From: RUG12461 sp045661345
Lineage (GTDB): Bacteria; Bacillota; Clostridia; Lachnospirales; Lachnospiraceae
DNA: 64,000 bases
NCBI GenBank assembly: GCA_045661345.1
Contig: JAZRFM010000018.1
Coordinates: 1 to 64,000 of the forward strand
Direction: 5' to 3'
The position numbers were made by a program, and so were the translations under genes. The notes beneath the pieces were generated by a model. It had not been told where the DNA came from. It made no database searches and saw nothing but the letters and a program-made list of their open reading frames with translations. Of this stretch, positions 41,134 through 50,309 are shown piece by piece. Position 1 is the stretch's first letter, and each line of letters begins with the position of its first letter.

Positions 41134-41779
41134 TGAAAGCAGGATGCGGAAGCTCCTGCGGGATTTTCTGGTGCGCAAGAGCTTTACGGTGCTTGAAGCC
41201 GGAGACGGAGAAGAGGCGCTGGAGATCTTTTACAGGGAGAAGGATCTGTGTCTCATCATTCTCGATGTGATGATGCCGAAAATCAGCGGCTTTGACGTGT
41301 TAAAGGAGATCCGGGAGACCTCAAAGATCCCCGTGATCATGGTGACGGCCAAGGGAGACGAATCGGACGAATTACAGGGGTTTGATCTGGGGGTGGATGA
41401 GTATATCGCAAAGCCCTTCAGCCCGAAGATCCTGGTGGCACGGGTGGAAGCGATTTTACGCCGCACGTCATCGGAGGGAGAAGAGGATAAGGTCCTGAGT
41501 GTGGGGGAGATCACCCTTGACCGTATGGCGCATCAGGTTACCATCGACGGGAAAAACATTGACCTGAGCTATAAGGAATTCGAGCTGCTGGCCTACTTCA
41601 TGGAAAACAACGGTATTGCCCTGTCCAGGGAAAAGATCCTGACCAGTGTCTGGAACTACGATTATTTCGGCGATGCGAGAACCATTGACACCCATGTCAA
41701 AAAGCTCCGCAGCAAGCTGGGAGAGAAGGGGGACTACATCAAGACCATCTGGGGAATGGGCTATAAGTTTGAGGCATAG
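41102..41779 (+). CDS. OmpR/PhoB-family response regulator
   Basis: Receiver domain (1-120) with acidic pocket D10-D11, phospho-acceptor D55 in IILDVMMPKISG, T/A-switch VMVTAKG and K in YIAKPF, followed by a winged-helix DNA-binding domain (about 130-225: DRMAHQVTIDGKNIDLSYKEFELL, NDY/RTIDTHVKKLRSKLG, IWGMGYKFE). Transcription factor controlled by phosphorylation. Two kinase genes follow; the classical HAMP-HisKA kinase at 44292 is the likely partner, the hybrid kinase at 41789 may feed into it. Overlaps the previous gene by 32 bases. Confidence 0.92.
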   Translation: MERTKILIVDDESRMRKLLRDFLVRKSFTVLEAGDGEEALEIFYREKDLCLIILDVMMPKISGFDVLKEIRETSKIPVIMVTAKGDESDELQGFDLGVDEYIAKPFSPKILVARVEAILRRTSSEGEEDKVLSVGEITLDRMAHQVTIDGKNIDLSYKEFELLAYFMENNGIALSREKILTSVWNYDYFGDARTIDTHVKKLRSKLGEKGDYIKTIWGMGYKFEA

Positions 41780-41788
41780 GAGAGGACA

Positions 41789-44287
41789 ATGATCAGATTT
41801 ATCGGGATGGATGCCATGCTTCATATCTCCTTCAGTCTGGCGGCGTTTGTTTTCAGCGTCGTTTTGTTTGCGTTGCTGTGTTTCCGCGGATCGGGGGAGG
41901 AGCGGAGCAGCCGGCGTTTCATCACCCTGACGGTGACCATCGTGTTCGGCAATCTGCTCAGTATACTGGACAACGTCTTCCGGGATGCCGGCATCTTTCC
42001 CACGCCCTATGCGATCCAGCTGCTGCTGCTCCTCGGGGTCTATGTTGCCAATATCCTGCTGACGTATTATATGGCGTATTACATGGAAGGATTCTTCGCA
42101 CAGTTCAGATGGAAGCAATTCTTCCACAGGTTTCATCTGATTCTCGTCATCTCGGCGCTTCTCATAACGGTTCTGGCGTTTATCACGCAGCTTGCCCTGT
42201 ATCGGGGCGAAGAGATCGCTACCGGGCTGCCGATTCAATTCAGGGTGCTGCTGGGGTATGTGTATGAGCTTTACTTTCTGGTCTATGTCAGCGCCCTTTT
42301 TATCATCTACAGGAAAACGCTGACCAGGCGTGCCCGTATTACTTCCATTTGTGCCTTTGCCGTTGTGATCGGCGGCGTCCTCTTTGAACTGCTGAATACC
42401 TTTGGGGTGGGCAGCGGGATCCTCTATAACTATTTCGGTGCGGTCATCGGGCTGTACATTTTTTACATCGGGGTGGAGACGCCGGATTACAGAAACCTTG
42501 TGCAGTCCATGGAGGAGCTGCGGGAGGCGCGTATCCTTGCCGATGAGGCAAACCGTTCCAAATCCGATTTTCTGGCAAACATGTCCCATGAAATCCGGAC
42601 TCCCATCAATGCCATCCTCGGGATGAATGAAATGATCCTGCGTGAGGAAGAGAATGAGGATATCCGTACCTATGCCGAAAACATCGGCAGCGCAGGCTCG
42701 ACGCTTCTCGGTCTCATCAATGACATTCTCGACTTTTCCAAAATCGAAGCCGGAAAGGTGGATATCCGTCCGGAAAACTATGATCTGGCCGTGCTTCTTT
42801 CCGATCTTGTCAACATGGTGCATACCCGTGCGGATGAGAAGGGGCTTCTGCTCCTTACGGAGTTTGACCGGGAGCTGCCGCGCCACCTTTATGGCGATGA
42901 GGTTCGCGTCAAGCAGGTGATCTCCAATCTCCTGACGAACGCGGTGAAATATACGGAGAAAGGAAATGTTTCCTTTACGGTGAGACACGAAAAGGACCCG
43001 GAGGATCCGGATGCGGTGCTGCTGCACGTGACTGTGGCGGACACCGGGATCGGCATCAAAAAAGAAGATCTTTCGAAGCTGTTTGTGGAGTTTGAACGGA
43101 TAGAGGAAAAACGCAACCGCAATATTGAAGGCACCGGACTTGGCATGACCATCACCAAACGTCTGCTTGCGCTGATGGGGTCTTCTTTGCAGGTGGAGAG
43201 CATCTACGGGAAAGGGTCCACCTTCTCCTTTGTTTTGAAGCAGGGCGTGAAGGGATGGGAACCGCTGGGAGATTATCAGGCGGCCGCCCAGGACCGGCTG
43301 CGGCTTCATGAACGCTATTATGCATCCTTCACGGCGCCCTCGGCCCGTATTCTTGTGGTGGATGATAATCAGATGAACCTGATGGTGGTGAAAAGCCTGC
43401 TGAAGCAGACAAAAATCATGGTGGATACAGCTACGGACGGAGACGAGGGGCTGTTTTTGACAAAGCATCAGACCTACGATCTGATTTTTCTTGACCATAT
43501 GATGCCGCAGAAGGACGGGATCGAGACTCTCCGGGAGCTGCGCGGCCTTGAGAATAACCAGAACCGGAACAAGCCGGCCATCTGCCTGACCGCAAACGCA
43601 ATCGCCGGTGCCAAAGAGTTTTACCTGAGGGAAGGGTTCGCAGACTATCTGCCAAAGCCCATCAACTCCGGGGAGCTGGAACGGCTGCTGCTGTTTTATC
43701 TGCCCCAGGACAAGATCGTGAGAACGACCCCTGCGGACAGAAAGCCGACGCAGACCATGGATACCCCGGCGGATCAAGAGCCGCCGCAGAGCATGGATAC
43801 CCCGGCGGAGAAAGAACCGCCGCAGCCTATGGAAACTACGGCGGAAACGGAGACTGTGAAAAAATACATCACGCCGGTACCGGAAGCGGCAGAACCGTTG
43901 GAAACAGACGAATATCAGATCCCGGAGGAGCTTTTCATCCTGGAGTCATACGGCGTGGATGTGGAGGCCGGTGTGGTAAACAGCGATGATCCGGAGGTCT
44001 ATATTTCTCTTCTGGAAGCCTTTCATGAGTCCCTGGAAGAGAAGGCGAATGAGCTGGAGGGCTACCGGATGGAGCAGGATTGGGAAAACTACACCATCCT
44101 GGTGCATTCCATGAAAAGCTCGTTGCGGCTCCTGGGGATAGGCGGGCTCGGAGAAGATGCCCAGGCGCTGGAGTTTGCAGGCAGAGACAGGGACACCGCC
44201 TTTATTGATACACACCATGCGGCATTTATGGAGGCGTATCGCGGTTTGCAGGAGCCTTTGACCAAGGTGTTCTATTTGTTGGGGTGA
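41789..44287 (+). CDS. hybrid sensor histidine kinase/response regulator with HPt
   Basis: Membrane-bound multi-domain phosphorelay protein, 832 aa. Seven hydrophobic segments at the N-terminus (about 10-230) form an integral sensor; then HisKA (H267 in FLANMSHEIRTPI), HATPase (DEVRVKQVISNLLTNAVKYT, DTGIGIKKEDL, GTGLGMTITKRL), receiver (about 520-640; LDHMMPQKDG with the phospho-Asp) and a C-terminal HPt-like domain (HSMKSSLRLLG). Between receiver and HPt lies a short threefold proline/glutamate repeat (TPADxxP, about 680-715) probably acting as a linker. All phosphorelay steps are thus present in one protein. It lies between a response regulator and a second kinase. Confidence 0.9.
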   Translation: MIRFIGMDAMLHISFSLAAFVFSVVLFALLCFRGSGEERSSRRFITLTVTIVFGNLLSILDNVFRDAGIFPTPYAIQLLLLLGVYVANILLTYYMAYYMEGFFAQFRWKQFFHRFHLILVISALLITVLAFITQLALYRGEEIATGLPIQFRVLLGYVYELYFLVYVSALFIIYRKTLTRRARITSICAFAVVIGGVLFELLNTFGVGSGILYNYFGAVIGLYIFYIGVETPDYRNLVQSMEELREARILADEANRSKSDFLANMSHEIRTPINAILGMNEMILREEENEDIRTYAENIGSAGSTLLGLINDILDFSKIEAGKVDIRPENYDLAVLLSDLVNMVHTRADEKGLLLLTEFDRELPRHLYGDEVRVKQVISNLLTNAVKYTEKGNVSFTVRHEKDPEDPDAVLLHVTVADTGIGIKKEDLSKLFVEFERIEEKRNRNIEGTGLGMTITKRLLALMGSSLQVESIYGKGSTFSFVLKQGVKGWEPLGDYQAAAQDRLRLHERYYASFTAPSARILVVDDNQMNLMVVKSLLKQTKIMVDTATDGDEGLFLTKHQTYDLIFLDHMMPQKDGIETLRELRGLENNQNRNKPAICLTANAIAGAKEFYLREGFADYLPKPINSGELERLLLFYLPQDKIVRTTPADRKPTQTMDTPADQEPPQSMDTPAEKEPPQPMETTAETETVKKYITPVPEAAEPLETDEYQIPEELFILESYGVDVEAGVVNSDDPEVYISLLEAFHESLEEKANELEGYRMEQDWENYTILVHSMKSSLRLLGIGGLGEDAQALEFAGRDRDTAFIDTHHAAFMEAYRGLQEPLTKVFYLLG

Positions 44288-44291
44288 GAGG

Positions 44292-45797
44292 ATGAAGCAG
44301 CTGTTCAGATCCATTACCGCAAGAATCGTGTTTGCCATGGCATTGCTTCTGGCCGGGACGATCCTGCTCACGGTTCTTATGAATACGTTTTTCCTGGCGG
44401 ATTATTACGAAAGCTCCAAATGCAGCGCCCTGCAGGACACCTATCAGATGATTGACCTTGCCAGCCGCCGGGGCACCATCGGGACGGAAAGCTTTTCCGT
44501 ACAGCTGGAAACCGTTACGGATCGGGAGAATATGGATGTGATCCTCTTTACTTCCGACGGATCCGTGGTATTCGCGACTGCCAGCAATTACGAGGAACTC
44601 CGGGATCAGTTTATGACCCTGATCCTGTTTCAGGAGGGAGGGCAGGACGAAACCATTGCGGAGACAGAGAACTATGTGCTGCGCCATCAGACGGATATCA
44701 GGCTGCAGGGTGATTATCTGGTGCTCTGGGGGACGCTTTATGACGGCAATTTTGTGATGCTGCGGAGTGCGATCTCCAGTATCAGCGATACGGCGAAGCT
44801 GTCCAACCAGTTTCTGCTCATGACGGGGATTCTGGCTGCGGTGCTGGGGATCCTGATCATGTACCTGATCACCCGGCGTCTGACCAAGCCCATTATCCAG
44901 CTGACCGAGATCTCGGACCGTATGGCAGAGCTTGACTTTGATGCCAAGTATACCGGTTCCTCCTATCGGGAGGTAGATGAGCTGGGGGAGAATATGAACC
45001 GGCTTTCGGAGAATCTGGAGCAGACCATCTCCGAATTAAAAAGTGTCAATAACGAGCTGCGCCTGGACAATGAGAGAAAGACGGAGATCGATCTGGAACG
45101 AAAGGAATTTCTCTCCAATATTTCCCACGAGCTGAAAACCCCCCTTGCCCTGATCCGCGGCTATGCGGAGGGATTGTCCGAGGGGGTGACGGGAGATCCG
45201 GAGAGTCAGGCTTTTTACTGCGAAGTCATTGCGGATGAGGCGGAAAAGATGAGCCGCATGGTCGGGAAGCTTCTGACGCTGAATCAGCTGGAGAGCGGCG
45301 GAGAGAAGGTCTCGATGGAGCGGTTTGATGTGACATCTCTGATCAACGGGGTTCTGTCCGCCAACTCCCTGCTCTTTAAACAGGAGGGGATTACCGTCGA
45401 GTTCCCGGAGAGGGAAAGTGTGATGGTATGGGCGGATGAGTTTCTGACGGAGGAGGTTCTGACCAATTACGTCAGCAATGCGATCCATCATTGCAGGAAT
45501 GAAATGCTGATCCGGATCCGGATGGAGAAACGGGAGGGCTCCGTACGTATTTATGTGTACAACACGGGCGACCCGATTCCGGAGGAATCGCTGGAGCGGA
45601 TCTGGGAAAAATTCTATAAAGTCGACAAGGCCAGAACCAGAGAGTACGGCGGCAGCGGGATCGGGCTGTCCATCGTGAAAGCCATTATGGACCGGATGCA
45701 TCAGTCCTGCGGCGTGCAAAACATGCCGGGGGGCGTGGAGTTTTTCCTGGATCTGGATGCAAAGCCCCAGACGGTTGCATGGCCGGAACAAGAATGA
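44292..45797 (+). CDS. sensor histidine kinase
   Basis: Classical two-component kinase, 501 aa: TM1 (about 12-35), extracytoplasmic sensor (36-165), TM2 (about 172-193), HAMP (about 194-245), HisKA with H279 in FLSNISHELKTPLALIRGYA, and HATPase (YVSNAIHHC, YNTGDPIPEESLERIW, GGSGIGLSIVKAIM). Likely phosphorylates the OmpR-type regulator at 41102. Starts four bases after the hybrid kinase. The final codons overlap an upstream-extended frame of the lipoprotein gene that follows, but the real lipoprotein start lies after its stop. Confidence 0.92.
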   Translation: MKQLFRSITARIVFAMALLLAGTILLTVLMNTFFLADYYESSKCSALQDTYQMIDLASRRGTIGTESFSVQLETVTDRENMDVILFTSDGSVVFATASNYEELRDQFMTLILFQEGGQDETIAETENYVLRHQTDIRLQGDYLVLWGTLYDGNFVMLRSAISSISDTAKLSNQFLLMTGILAAVLGILIMYLITRRLTKPIIQLTEISDRMAELDFDAKYTGSSYREVDELGENMNRLSENLEQTISELKSVNNELRLDNERKTEIDLERKEFLSNISHELKTPLALIRGYAEGLSEGVTGDPESQAFYCEVIADEAEKMSRMVGKLLTLNQLESGGEKVSMERFDVTSLINGVLSANSLLFKQEGITVEFPERESVMVWADEFLTEEVLTNYVSNAIHHCRNEMLIRIRMEKREGSVRIYVYNTGDPIPEESLERIWEKFYKVDKARTREYGGSGIGLSIVKAIMDRMHQSCGVQNMPGGVEFFLDLDAKPQTVAWPEQE

Positions 45798-45810
45798 TAA
45801 AATAAAAAAG

Positions 45811-46620
45811 ATGGGTATACAATTTGAAAAAAGAAAGAATCGAATCAGAAAATTCCTTGTTTCCGGCGTTTTAACGGCGGCTTTGTTTGTGATGACAGGC
45901 TGCGGGGAGCAGCTGGTGGACATGACGGATGTCGAGGAACAGCAGATCGTCACCTATGCCGCCCATGTGATCTCCAAATACAACAAGAAGCAGCCCGACG
46001 GGATCTGTTTCGTGCCGGTGCAGGAGACGGAGGGTATGGCATCGCCCCTTTCGGAGACCCCCATGCAGCAGGATGCGGCGGTGGAGGAAGTGCCGGAGGG
46101 GTATCATGATCCGGCGGAGTTTGCGGATATCCCGACGACGACCGGGACAGACATGGACGCCATCGAACCGGAAGGATCCGGAGAAGCTTCCCAGGCGCCT
46201 TCCATGGAGCTTTCCGAGGTGATGGGGATACCGGGCTTTGACATGCAATGGACCGGGACGGAAGCGGCTGATGATTACGTGGATCCCAGCGGCGCGACCC
46301 TTGCAACGCCGAACAAGGGCTACCGTTATGTGATCCTGACCGTCACGATCCGTAACACCACAGACGACACACACCGGTGCAATATCGCGGAGCTTGTGCC
46401 CGCCCTCGTCCTGACCGTCAACGGGAGTGAACGGATCGATGCCAGCCAGATGCTGGTATCCACGGATTTTGCCACTTACAATGCGGATATTGCCGCAGGA
46501 GAGTCTGTGGACACGAAACTCTTTTTCCAGCGGAAGGCATCCGATATCGCGGATTCGGACACTTACGGGCTGGAGGTGACCCTGAACGGCGTGACCGGAT
46601 CCATCAGTCAGGGATCATGA
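45811..46620 (+). CDS. lipoprotein with DUF4352-like domain
   Basis: Secreted lipoprotein: basic N-terminus (KRKNRIRK), hydrophobic core, lipobox FVMTGC. The mature part has an acidic, proline-rich linker (about 65-140) and a C-terminal immunoglobulin-like beta-sandwich (GYRYVILTVTIRNTTDD, LTVNGSERIDA, YNADIAAGESVDTKLFF) of the DUF4352/DUF5067 style, common in Firmicutes lipoproteins. Function unknown; ligand binding or envelope sensing for the kinases before it is possible. Starting codon uncertain: ATG 45811 has no good ribosome site, and further in-frame ATG/TTG codons exist upstream within the kinase gene. Confidence 0.75.
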   Translation: MGIQFEKRKNRIRKFLVSGVLTAALFVMTGCGEQLVDMTDVEEQQIVTYAAHVISKYNKKQPDGICFVPVQETEGMASPLSETPMQQDAAVEEVPEGYHDPAEFADIPTTTGTDMDAIEPEGSGEASQAPSMELSEVMGIPGFDMQWTGTEAADDYVDPSGATLATPNKGYRYVILTVTIRNTTDDTHRCNIAELVPALVLTVNGSERIDASQMLVSTDFATYNADIAAGESVDTKLFFQRKASDIADSDTYGLEVTLNGVTGSISQGS

Positions 46621-46668
46621 AAAATAATAAAGTTTTACAAAAATAGGGTGCTTTTTTAAAGAAAGTTG

Positions 46669-46677
46669 TGCTATAAT
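46669..46677 (+). promoter_or_regulatory. extended -10 promoter of cheV
   Basis: TGCTATAAT at 46669-46677 is a TGn-extended -10 box preceded by an AT-rich tract, 49 bases before ATG 46726. No good -35 is visible, as is usual for extended -10 promoters. Confidence 0.6.
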
Positions 46678-46725
46678 AACAAGTGTGCGAAAAGCATCAC
46701 GAAAAAAGGCGGAGGACAGCATTTC

Positions 46726-47637
46726 ATGGAAACAAATATCTTACTGGAGAATGGTACGAATGAATTGGAGGTTCTTGAGTTCAAGCTGAATGAGAACCAC
46801 TATGGTATCAATGTCGCGAAGATCAGGGAGATCCTTTCCTATCAACCGGTGACCCCGGTTCCGAATGCAAATCCGAATGTGGAAGGTATTTTCATGCCGA
46901 GAGACCAGATGATCTCGGTGATCAGTCTCAAGCGATGCCTGGGGCTTCCGGAGGATGGAAACGAAGGACTTTTCATCATCACCAACTTCAACAGCCTGCA
47001 TGTCGCATTTCATGTGGATCAGGTCATCGGCATTCACCGTCTTTCCTGGACGGATATCATTACACCGAATGCCACCATGAACACCGAAGAAGCAGGGGTT
47101 TCCACCGGCGTCGTCCGGATTGACGGCAAGCTTGTAGTGATCCTCGACTTCGAAAAGATCGTTACCGACATCAGCCCGGAGACGGGGCTCAAGGTTTCCG
47201 ATATCGAGCAGTTCGGCGGCAGAGACCGCTCCAGTTCTCCCATCCTCATCGCAGAGGATTCCGCGCTGCTTTCCAAGATGATCACGGAGTGCTTAAAGAA
47301 ATCCGGCTATACCTCCCTGATCGTGAATCCCAACGGACAGGAAGCCTGGGACAAGCTGGTGGCCTTTAAGAAAGACGGCACGGTACACCAGAAGGTACAC
47401 TGCATCATTACCGATATCGAGATGCCTCTTATGGACGGACACCGCCTGACGAAGCTGGTCAAGGAGGATGATGAGCTGAAGAGCATTCCGGTGGTGATCT
47501 TTTCCTCGCTGGTCAATGAAGAGATGAGGAGAAAAGGCGAGGCCCTCGGCGCGGATGCCCAGCTGACGAAGCCTGAGATCGGGAAGCTGGTGGAGGCTGT
47601 GGATCGTCTCATCGACAATAATCCGGCGGCAAGATAA
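46726..47637 (+). CDS. cheV: chemotaxis adaptor CheV (CheW-receiver fusion)
   Basis: Coupling protein for chemoreceptors. The CheW-like domain (1-165) has EVLEFKLNENHYGINVAKIREIL, PNVEGIFMPRDQMISVISLKR and GVVRIDGKLVVILDFEKI; the receiver (about 180-303) has the acidic pair (AEDSALLSKM), phospho-acceptor Asp in IITDIEMPLMDGHRL and the Lys in QLTKPEIG. The receiver allows adaptation by phosphorylation from CheA. GGAGGA precedes ATG 46726; an earlier in-frame ATG at 46666 lies within the promoter. About 303 aa. No other che genes are in the window apart from the chemoreceptor at 34493. Confidence 0.93.
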   Translation: METNILLENGTNELEVLEFKLNENHYGINVAKIREILSYQPVTPVPNANPNVEGIFMPRDQMISVISLKRCLGLPEDGNEGLFIITNFNSLHVAFHVDQVIGIHRLSWTDIITPNATMNTEEAGVSTGVVRIDGKLVVILDFEKIVTDISPETGLKVSDIEQFGGRDRSSSPILIAEDSALLSKMITECLKKSGYTSLIVNPNGQEAWDKLVAFKKDGTVHQKVHCIITDIEMPLMDGHRLTKLVKEDDELKSIPVVIFSSLVNEEMRRKGEALGADAQLTKPEIGKLVEAVDRLIDNNPAAR

Positions 47638-47655
47638 AGGAAGTGTATTATTTGT

Positions 47656-47689
47656 GGGGATGTGATGCAGCGTCACATCCCCCTATTTA
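47656..47689 (+). terminator. hairpin after cheV, likely terminator
   Basis: Perfect 10-bp stem GGGGATGTGA/TCACATCCCC (47656-47665 with 47673-47682), 7-nt loop, followed by CTATTTAT. The U-tract is weak, so termination may be partial. Confidence 0.6.
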
Positions 47690-47773
47690 TGAATGTGATG
47701 TTTTTCGTTTGGGAGCTGTCCAGAGACCTACAGGGTTGTTCTGTGACAGATCCTTGCGATCTGGAGGACTGTT

Positions 47774-49660
47774 TTGAGCACATCGGAAGATTATCTGGAT
47801 CAACTCCTCAGCGGGATGACCGATGATGAAAAAAAACGACAGGAATCTGTTTCTGACGAAGACTTTCTGCAGGAAATTGACGAAGGTCTTGCCGGTGACC
47901 TTGACAAGGACGGCAATTCCGACGGACTGCTGAAGGACTTTGAAAAGGAACTGAATGTCCCTGACGATGATTTTCTGTTTTCCGACGGGAACGATCCCTT
48001 CGCGGGAGACGGTGCACCCATTTCGTTTCAGAATCTGGATGAGCTGATCAGCCTTTCCAGGGAGGAAACGGACGATTCCATCGAAAACATGAAGCCCACC
48101 AGCTCCCGTGCTTCCGGTGAAAATTTTGACCTGGGTCTTTCCCCTTCCGAGAAAGAAATGGACACTTCCGAAGTACCGGAAGACATCCTGAACCTCATGG
48201 AAAGCGTGGAGGAGACCACGGGACAGATCGCGCAGGAAGAGCCAAAGGAAGAGGACGATTCTGCGGAAGCTGCCCCTGCAGCAGAAGAAAGCAAAGAAGC
48301 AGCAGACGGGGCCGAAACAGCGCCTGACAACGATGCAAAAAACGGTGAGGCTGCAGAGGATCCCGGAGAGTTTTCCGAGCTCGGACTGGAGGAAGCAGCG
48401 CCGGCAGATACGCCGGAAGAACCAGGTGAACCGGCGGAGATCTCTGTGGGGGATGCAGACACGCCCGATGCCGACGAAACGTCTCCGGAGACAGAGTCCC
48501 TGGATCCGGCGGAGGTTGCCGCGAAGGCGGCAGCGGAATCCGGGATTCAGGATGAAGCGGCACTGGAGGGAGCAGATCCGAACGGTGAGTCGGCAGAGGA
48601 TCTTTTGAACCTTTTGAACGGGCTGGAAGAAGGAGGAGAGGAGCTCTCGGATATCGGCGACCTTTTGAACAGGGATTCCGCCGGGGTACAGGAGCTTTCC
48701 CAGGAAGAGATAGAGAGTCTCCAGGAAGAGCTGCGGGAAAAGAACGCAAAAGAAGGAGACGGGGAAGCAGAAGAAGAGGACGGCAAGAAAAAAAGCGGCC
48801 GCAAAAAAAAGAGGGAGAAAAAAGGGCCGGGATTTTTGAAACGGCTGGCGGCTTTCTTTTTCGACGAGCCGGATCCCGTTGATGATGCTTCCATCGCTGC
48901 AGCGGCTTCCAACGGCGTAGCCGAGATCAGCGACGACAACCTGGCGATTTTGAAAGAGCTGGATGCCGCCGGTGAAGGAGACAACGGCGCAATCGCTCCC
49001 GGAGATAAAAAGAAAAAGAAAAAAGAGAAGAAGCCCAAGAAGGAGAAGCCCAAGAAGGAGCCGAAGCCCAAGAAGGAAAAGAAGCCGAAGAAGGAGAAGA
49101 AACCGAAGAAGCCGAAGGAAATCGATACTTCTCCCAAGCTCCCGAAAAAGCCCGTCATTGTGATCGTGATCTTTGCGATCTCCATTCTGGCGCTCGTTAT
49201 TGTGGGCATAAAGACCTTCGGAAAGGCAGGATCGGTGCCGGATGCCCAGAAGGCATACGAGACCGGGGATTATGTGGCGTGCTACAGGGAGCTGTCCGGG
49301 ATGCAGCTTTCCGAAACGGATCAGGAGCTTTATCAGAAGGCGATGATTCTTTCCGCCATCCAGAAGCCTTATCTGGATTATCAGGTGCTGTATAACATGG
49401 GCGAATATGAGATGGCATTGGACAGCCTGATCCGTAGTATCGGGCGCTGTTACAACTATGAGGAGCAGGCAAACGCGCTGCAGCTGACGGATGCCATTGT
49501 TGCGCTGCGGGATCAAAGCGCGGCGGAGCTGTCCGGTGTATTCGGACTGTCACTGGACGATGCGGTTACGATCTATGGGAACAGGGATCGGGATGACTAC
49601 ACCCTGGCGGTGAAGGATGTGATCCGACGTCTGGGCCTGGAAAAAGTGGAAGAGGAATAG
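47774..49660 (+). CDS. large acidic/basic single-span membrane protein with TPR-like end
   Basis: 628 aa, unrecognised as a whole. Residues 1-330 are strongly acidic and low-complexity, including runs such as EEPKEEDDSAEAAPAAEE, and read as disordered. A basic stretch (about 335-360) and a short folded-looking segment (FLKRLAAFFFDEPD) follow, then an extreme lysine/proline block (about 415-455, repeats of KKEKKPKKE type), one membrane helix (VIVIVIFAISILALVIVGI) and an extracytoplasmic helical C-terminus of about 150 residues resembling TPR repeats (AYETGDYVACYRELSGM, LYNMGEYEMALDSLIRSI). TTG start after CTGGAGGA. Charge segregation suggests binding to a polyanion or to the membrane surface; role unknown. 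Confidence 0.75.
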   Translation: MSTSEDYLDQLLSGMTDDEKKRQESVSDEDFLQEIDEGLAGDLDKDGNSDGLLKDFEKELNVPDDDFLFSDGNDPFAGDGAPISFQNLDELISLSREETDDSIENMKPTSSRASGENFDLGLSPSEKEMDTSEVPEDILNLMESVEETTGQIAQEEPKEEDDSAEAAPAAEESKEAADGAETAPDNDAKNGEAAEDPGEFSELGLEEAAPADTPEEPGEPAEISVGDADTPDADETSPETESLDPAEVAAKAAAESGIQDEAALEGADPNGESAEDLLNLLNGLEEGGEELSDIGDLLNRDSAGVQELSQEEIESLQEELREKNAKEGDGEAEEEDGKKKSGRKKKREKKGPGFLKRLAAFFFDEPDPVDDASIAAAASNGVAEISDDNLAILKELDAAGEGDNGAIAPGDKKKKKKEKKPKKEKPKKEPKPKKEKKPKKEKKPKKPKEIDTSPKLPKKPVIVIVIFAISILALVIVGIKTFGKAGSVPDAQKAYETGDYVACYRELSGMQLSETDQELYQKAMILSAIQKPYLDYQVLYNMGEYEMALDSLIRSIGRCYNYEEQANALQLTDAIVALRDQSAAELSGVFGLSLDDAVTIYGNRDRDDYTLAVKDVIRRLGLEKVEEE

Positions 49661-49670
49661 GGACAGACGG

Positions 49671-50309
49671 ATGATCGCAATCGTGGATTATGATGCCGGA
49701 AATTTAAAAAGTGTGGAAAAGGCGCTGCGTTTTCTCGGTGCTAAGACGTGTGTCACGCGGGATTTCAGGGAGATCCGTTCGGCGGACGCACTGGTGCTGC
49801 CGGGAGTCGGCGCCTTTGGTGTTGCTATGGATCGCCTGAAGGAATTGGAGCTGGATAAGGCGATCTGTGCATTTGTACAGGGGGGAAGGAAGCCGTTTCT
49901 CGGGATCTGCCTCGGACTGCAGCTTTTGTTTTCCGGGAGTGAGGAAAGTGAAGGAGTCGAAGGCTTATCCCTTCTGCCGGGAGAGATTGTCCGGATCCCG
50001 GAGGGAGAAGGGCGGAAAATCCCGCACATCGGATGGAACTCCCTGACCTTTCCGGCAGAGGGAAAGCTGTTTCAAGGTCTCATGAGAGAGCCTTATGTAT
50101 ACTTTGTGCATTCCTATTATCTGAGAGCACTGGACAGGCAGATTGTGACGGCCAAGACGCAGTACGGACCGGCGCTGGATGTCTCGGTGGAGAAAGAGAA
50201 TCTCTTTGCCTGCCAGTTTCATCCGGAAAAAAGCGGCCGTGTGGGCCTTACGATTCTGCGGAATTTTTTGAACATGACAGAGGAGAGGCAGGTGGATCAT
50301 GCACACTAA
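49671..50309 (+). CDS. hisH: imidazole glycerol phosphate synthase, glutaminase subunit
   Basis: Glutamine amidotransferase that supplies ammonia to HisF in histidine biosynthesis. Class I triad is present: C80 in FLGICLGLQLLF, H184 and E186 in CQFHPEKSG. Also LPGVGAFGVAM (the oxyanion region) and IPHIGWN. 212 aa, normal. Its 3' end overlaps hisF by 11 bases, so the two subunits are co-translated in equal amounts. No other his genes are nearby. Confidence 0.95.
   Translation: MIAIVDYDAGNLKSVEKALRFLGAKTCVTRDFREIRSADALVLPGVGAFGVAMDRLKELELDKAICAFVQGGRKPFLGICLGLQLLFSGSEESEGVEGLSLLPGEIVRIPEGEGRKIPHIGWNSLTFPAEGKLFQGLMREPYVYFVHSYYLRALDRQIVTAKTQYGPALDVSVEKENLFACQFHPEKSGRVGLTILRNFLNMTEERQVDHAH

Noticed and set aside
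45775..45803. TTGCAT-17-TAAAAT promoter before the lipoprotein gene
   Set aside because: Transcription would begin at the proposed ATG itself, leaving no ribosome site, and it lies inside the kinase coding end; probably chance.
47800..49209. several minus-strand frames of Ser/Phe/Leu-rich composition inside the charged protein gene
   Set aside because: They are mirror images of the GAA/GAG and AAG/AAA repeats on the + strand and have no coding features.
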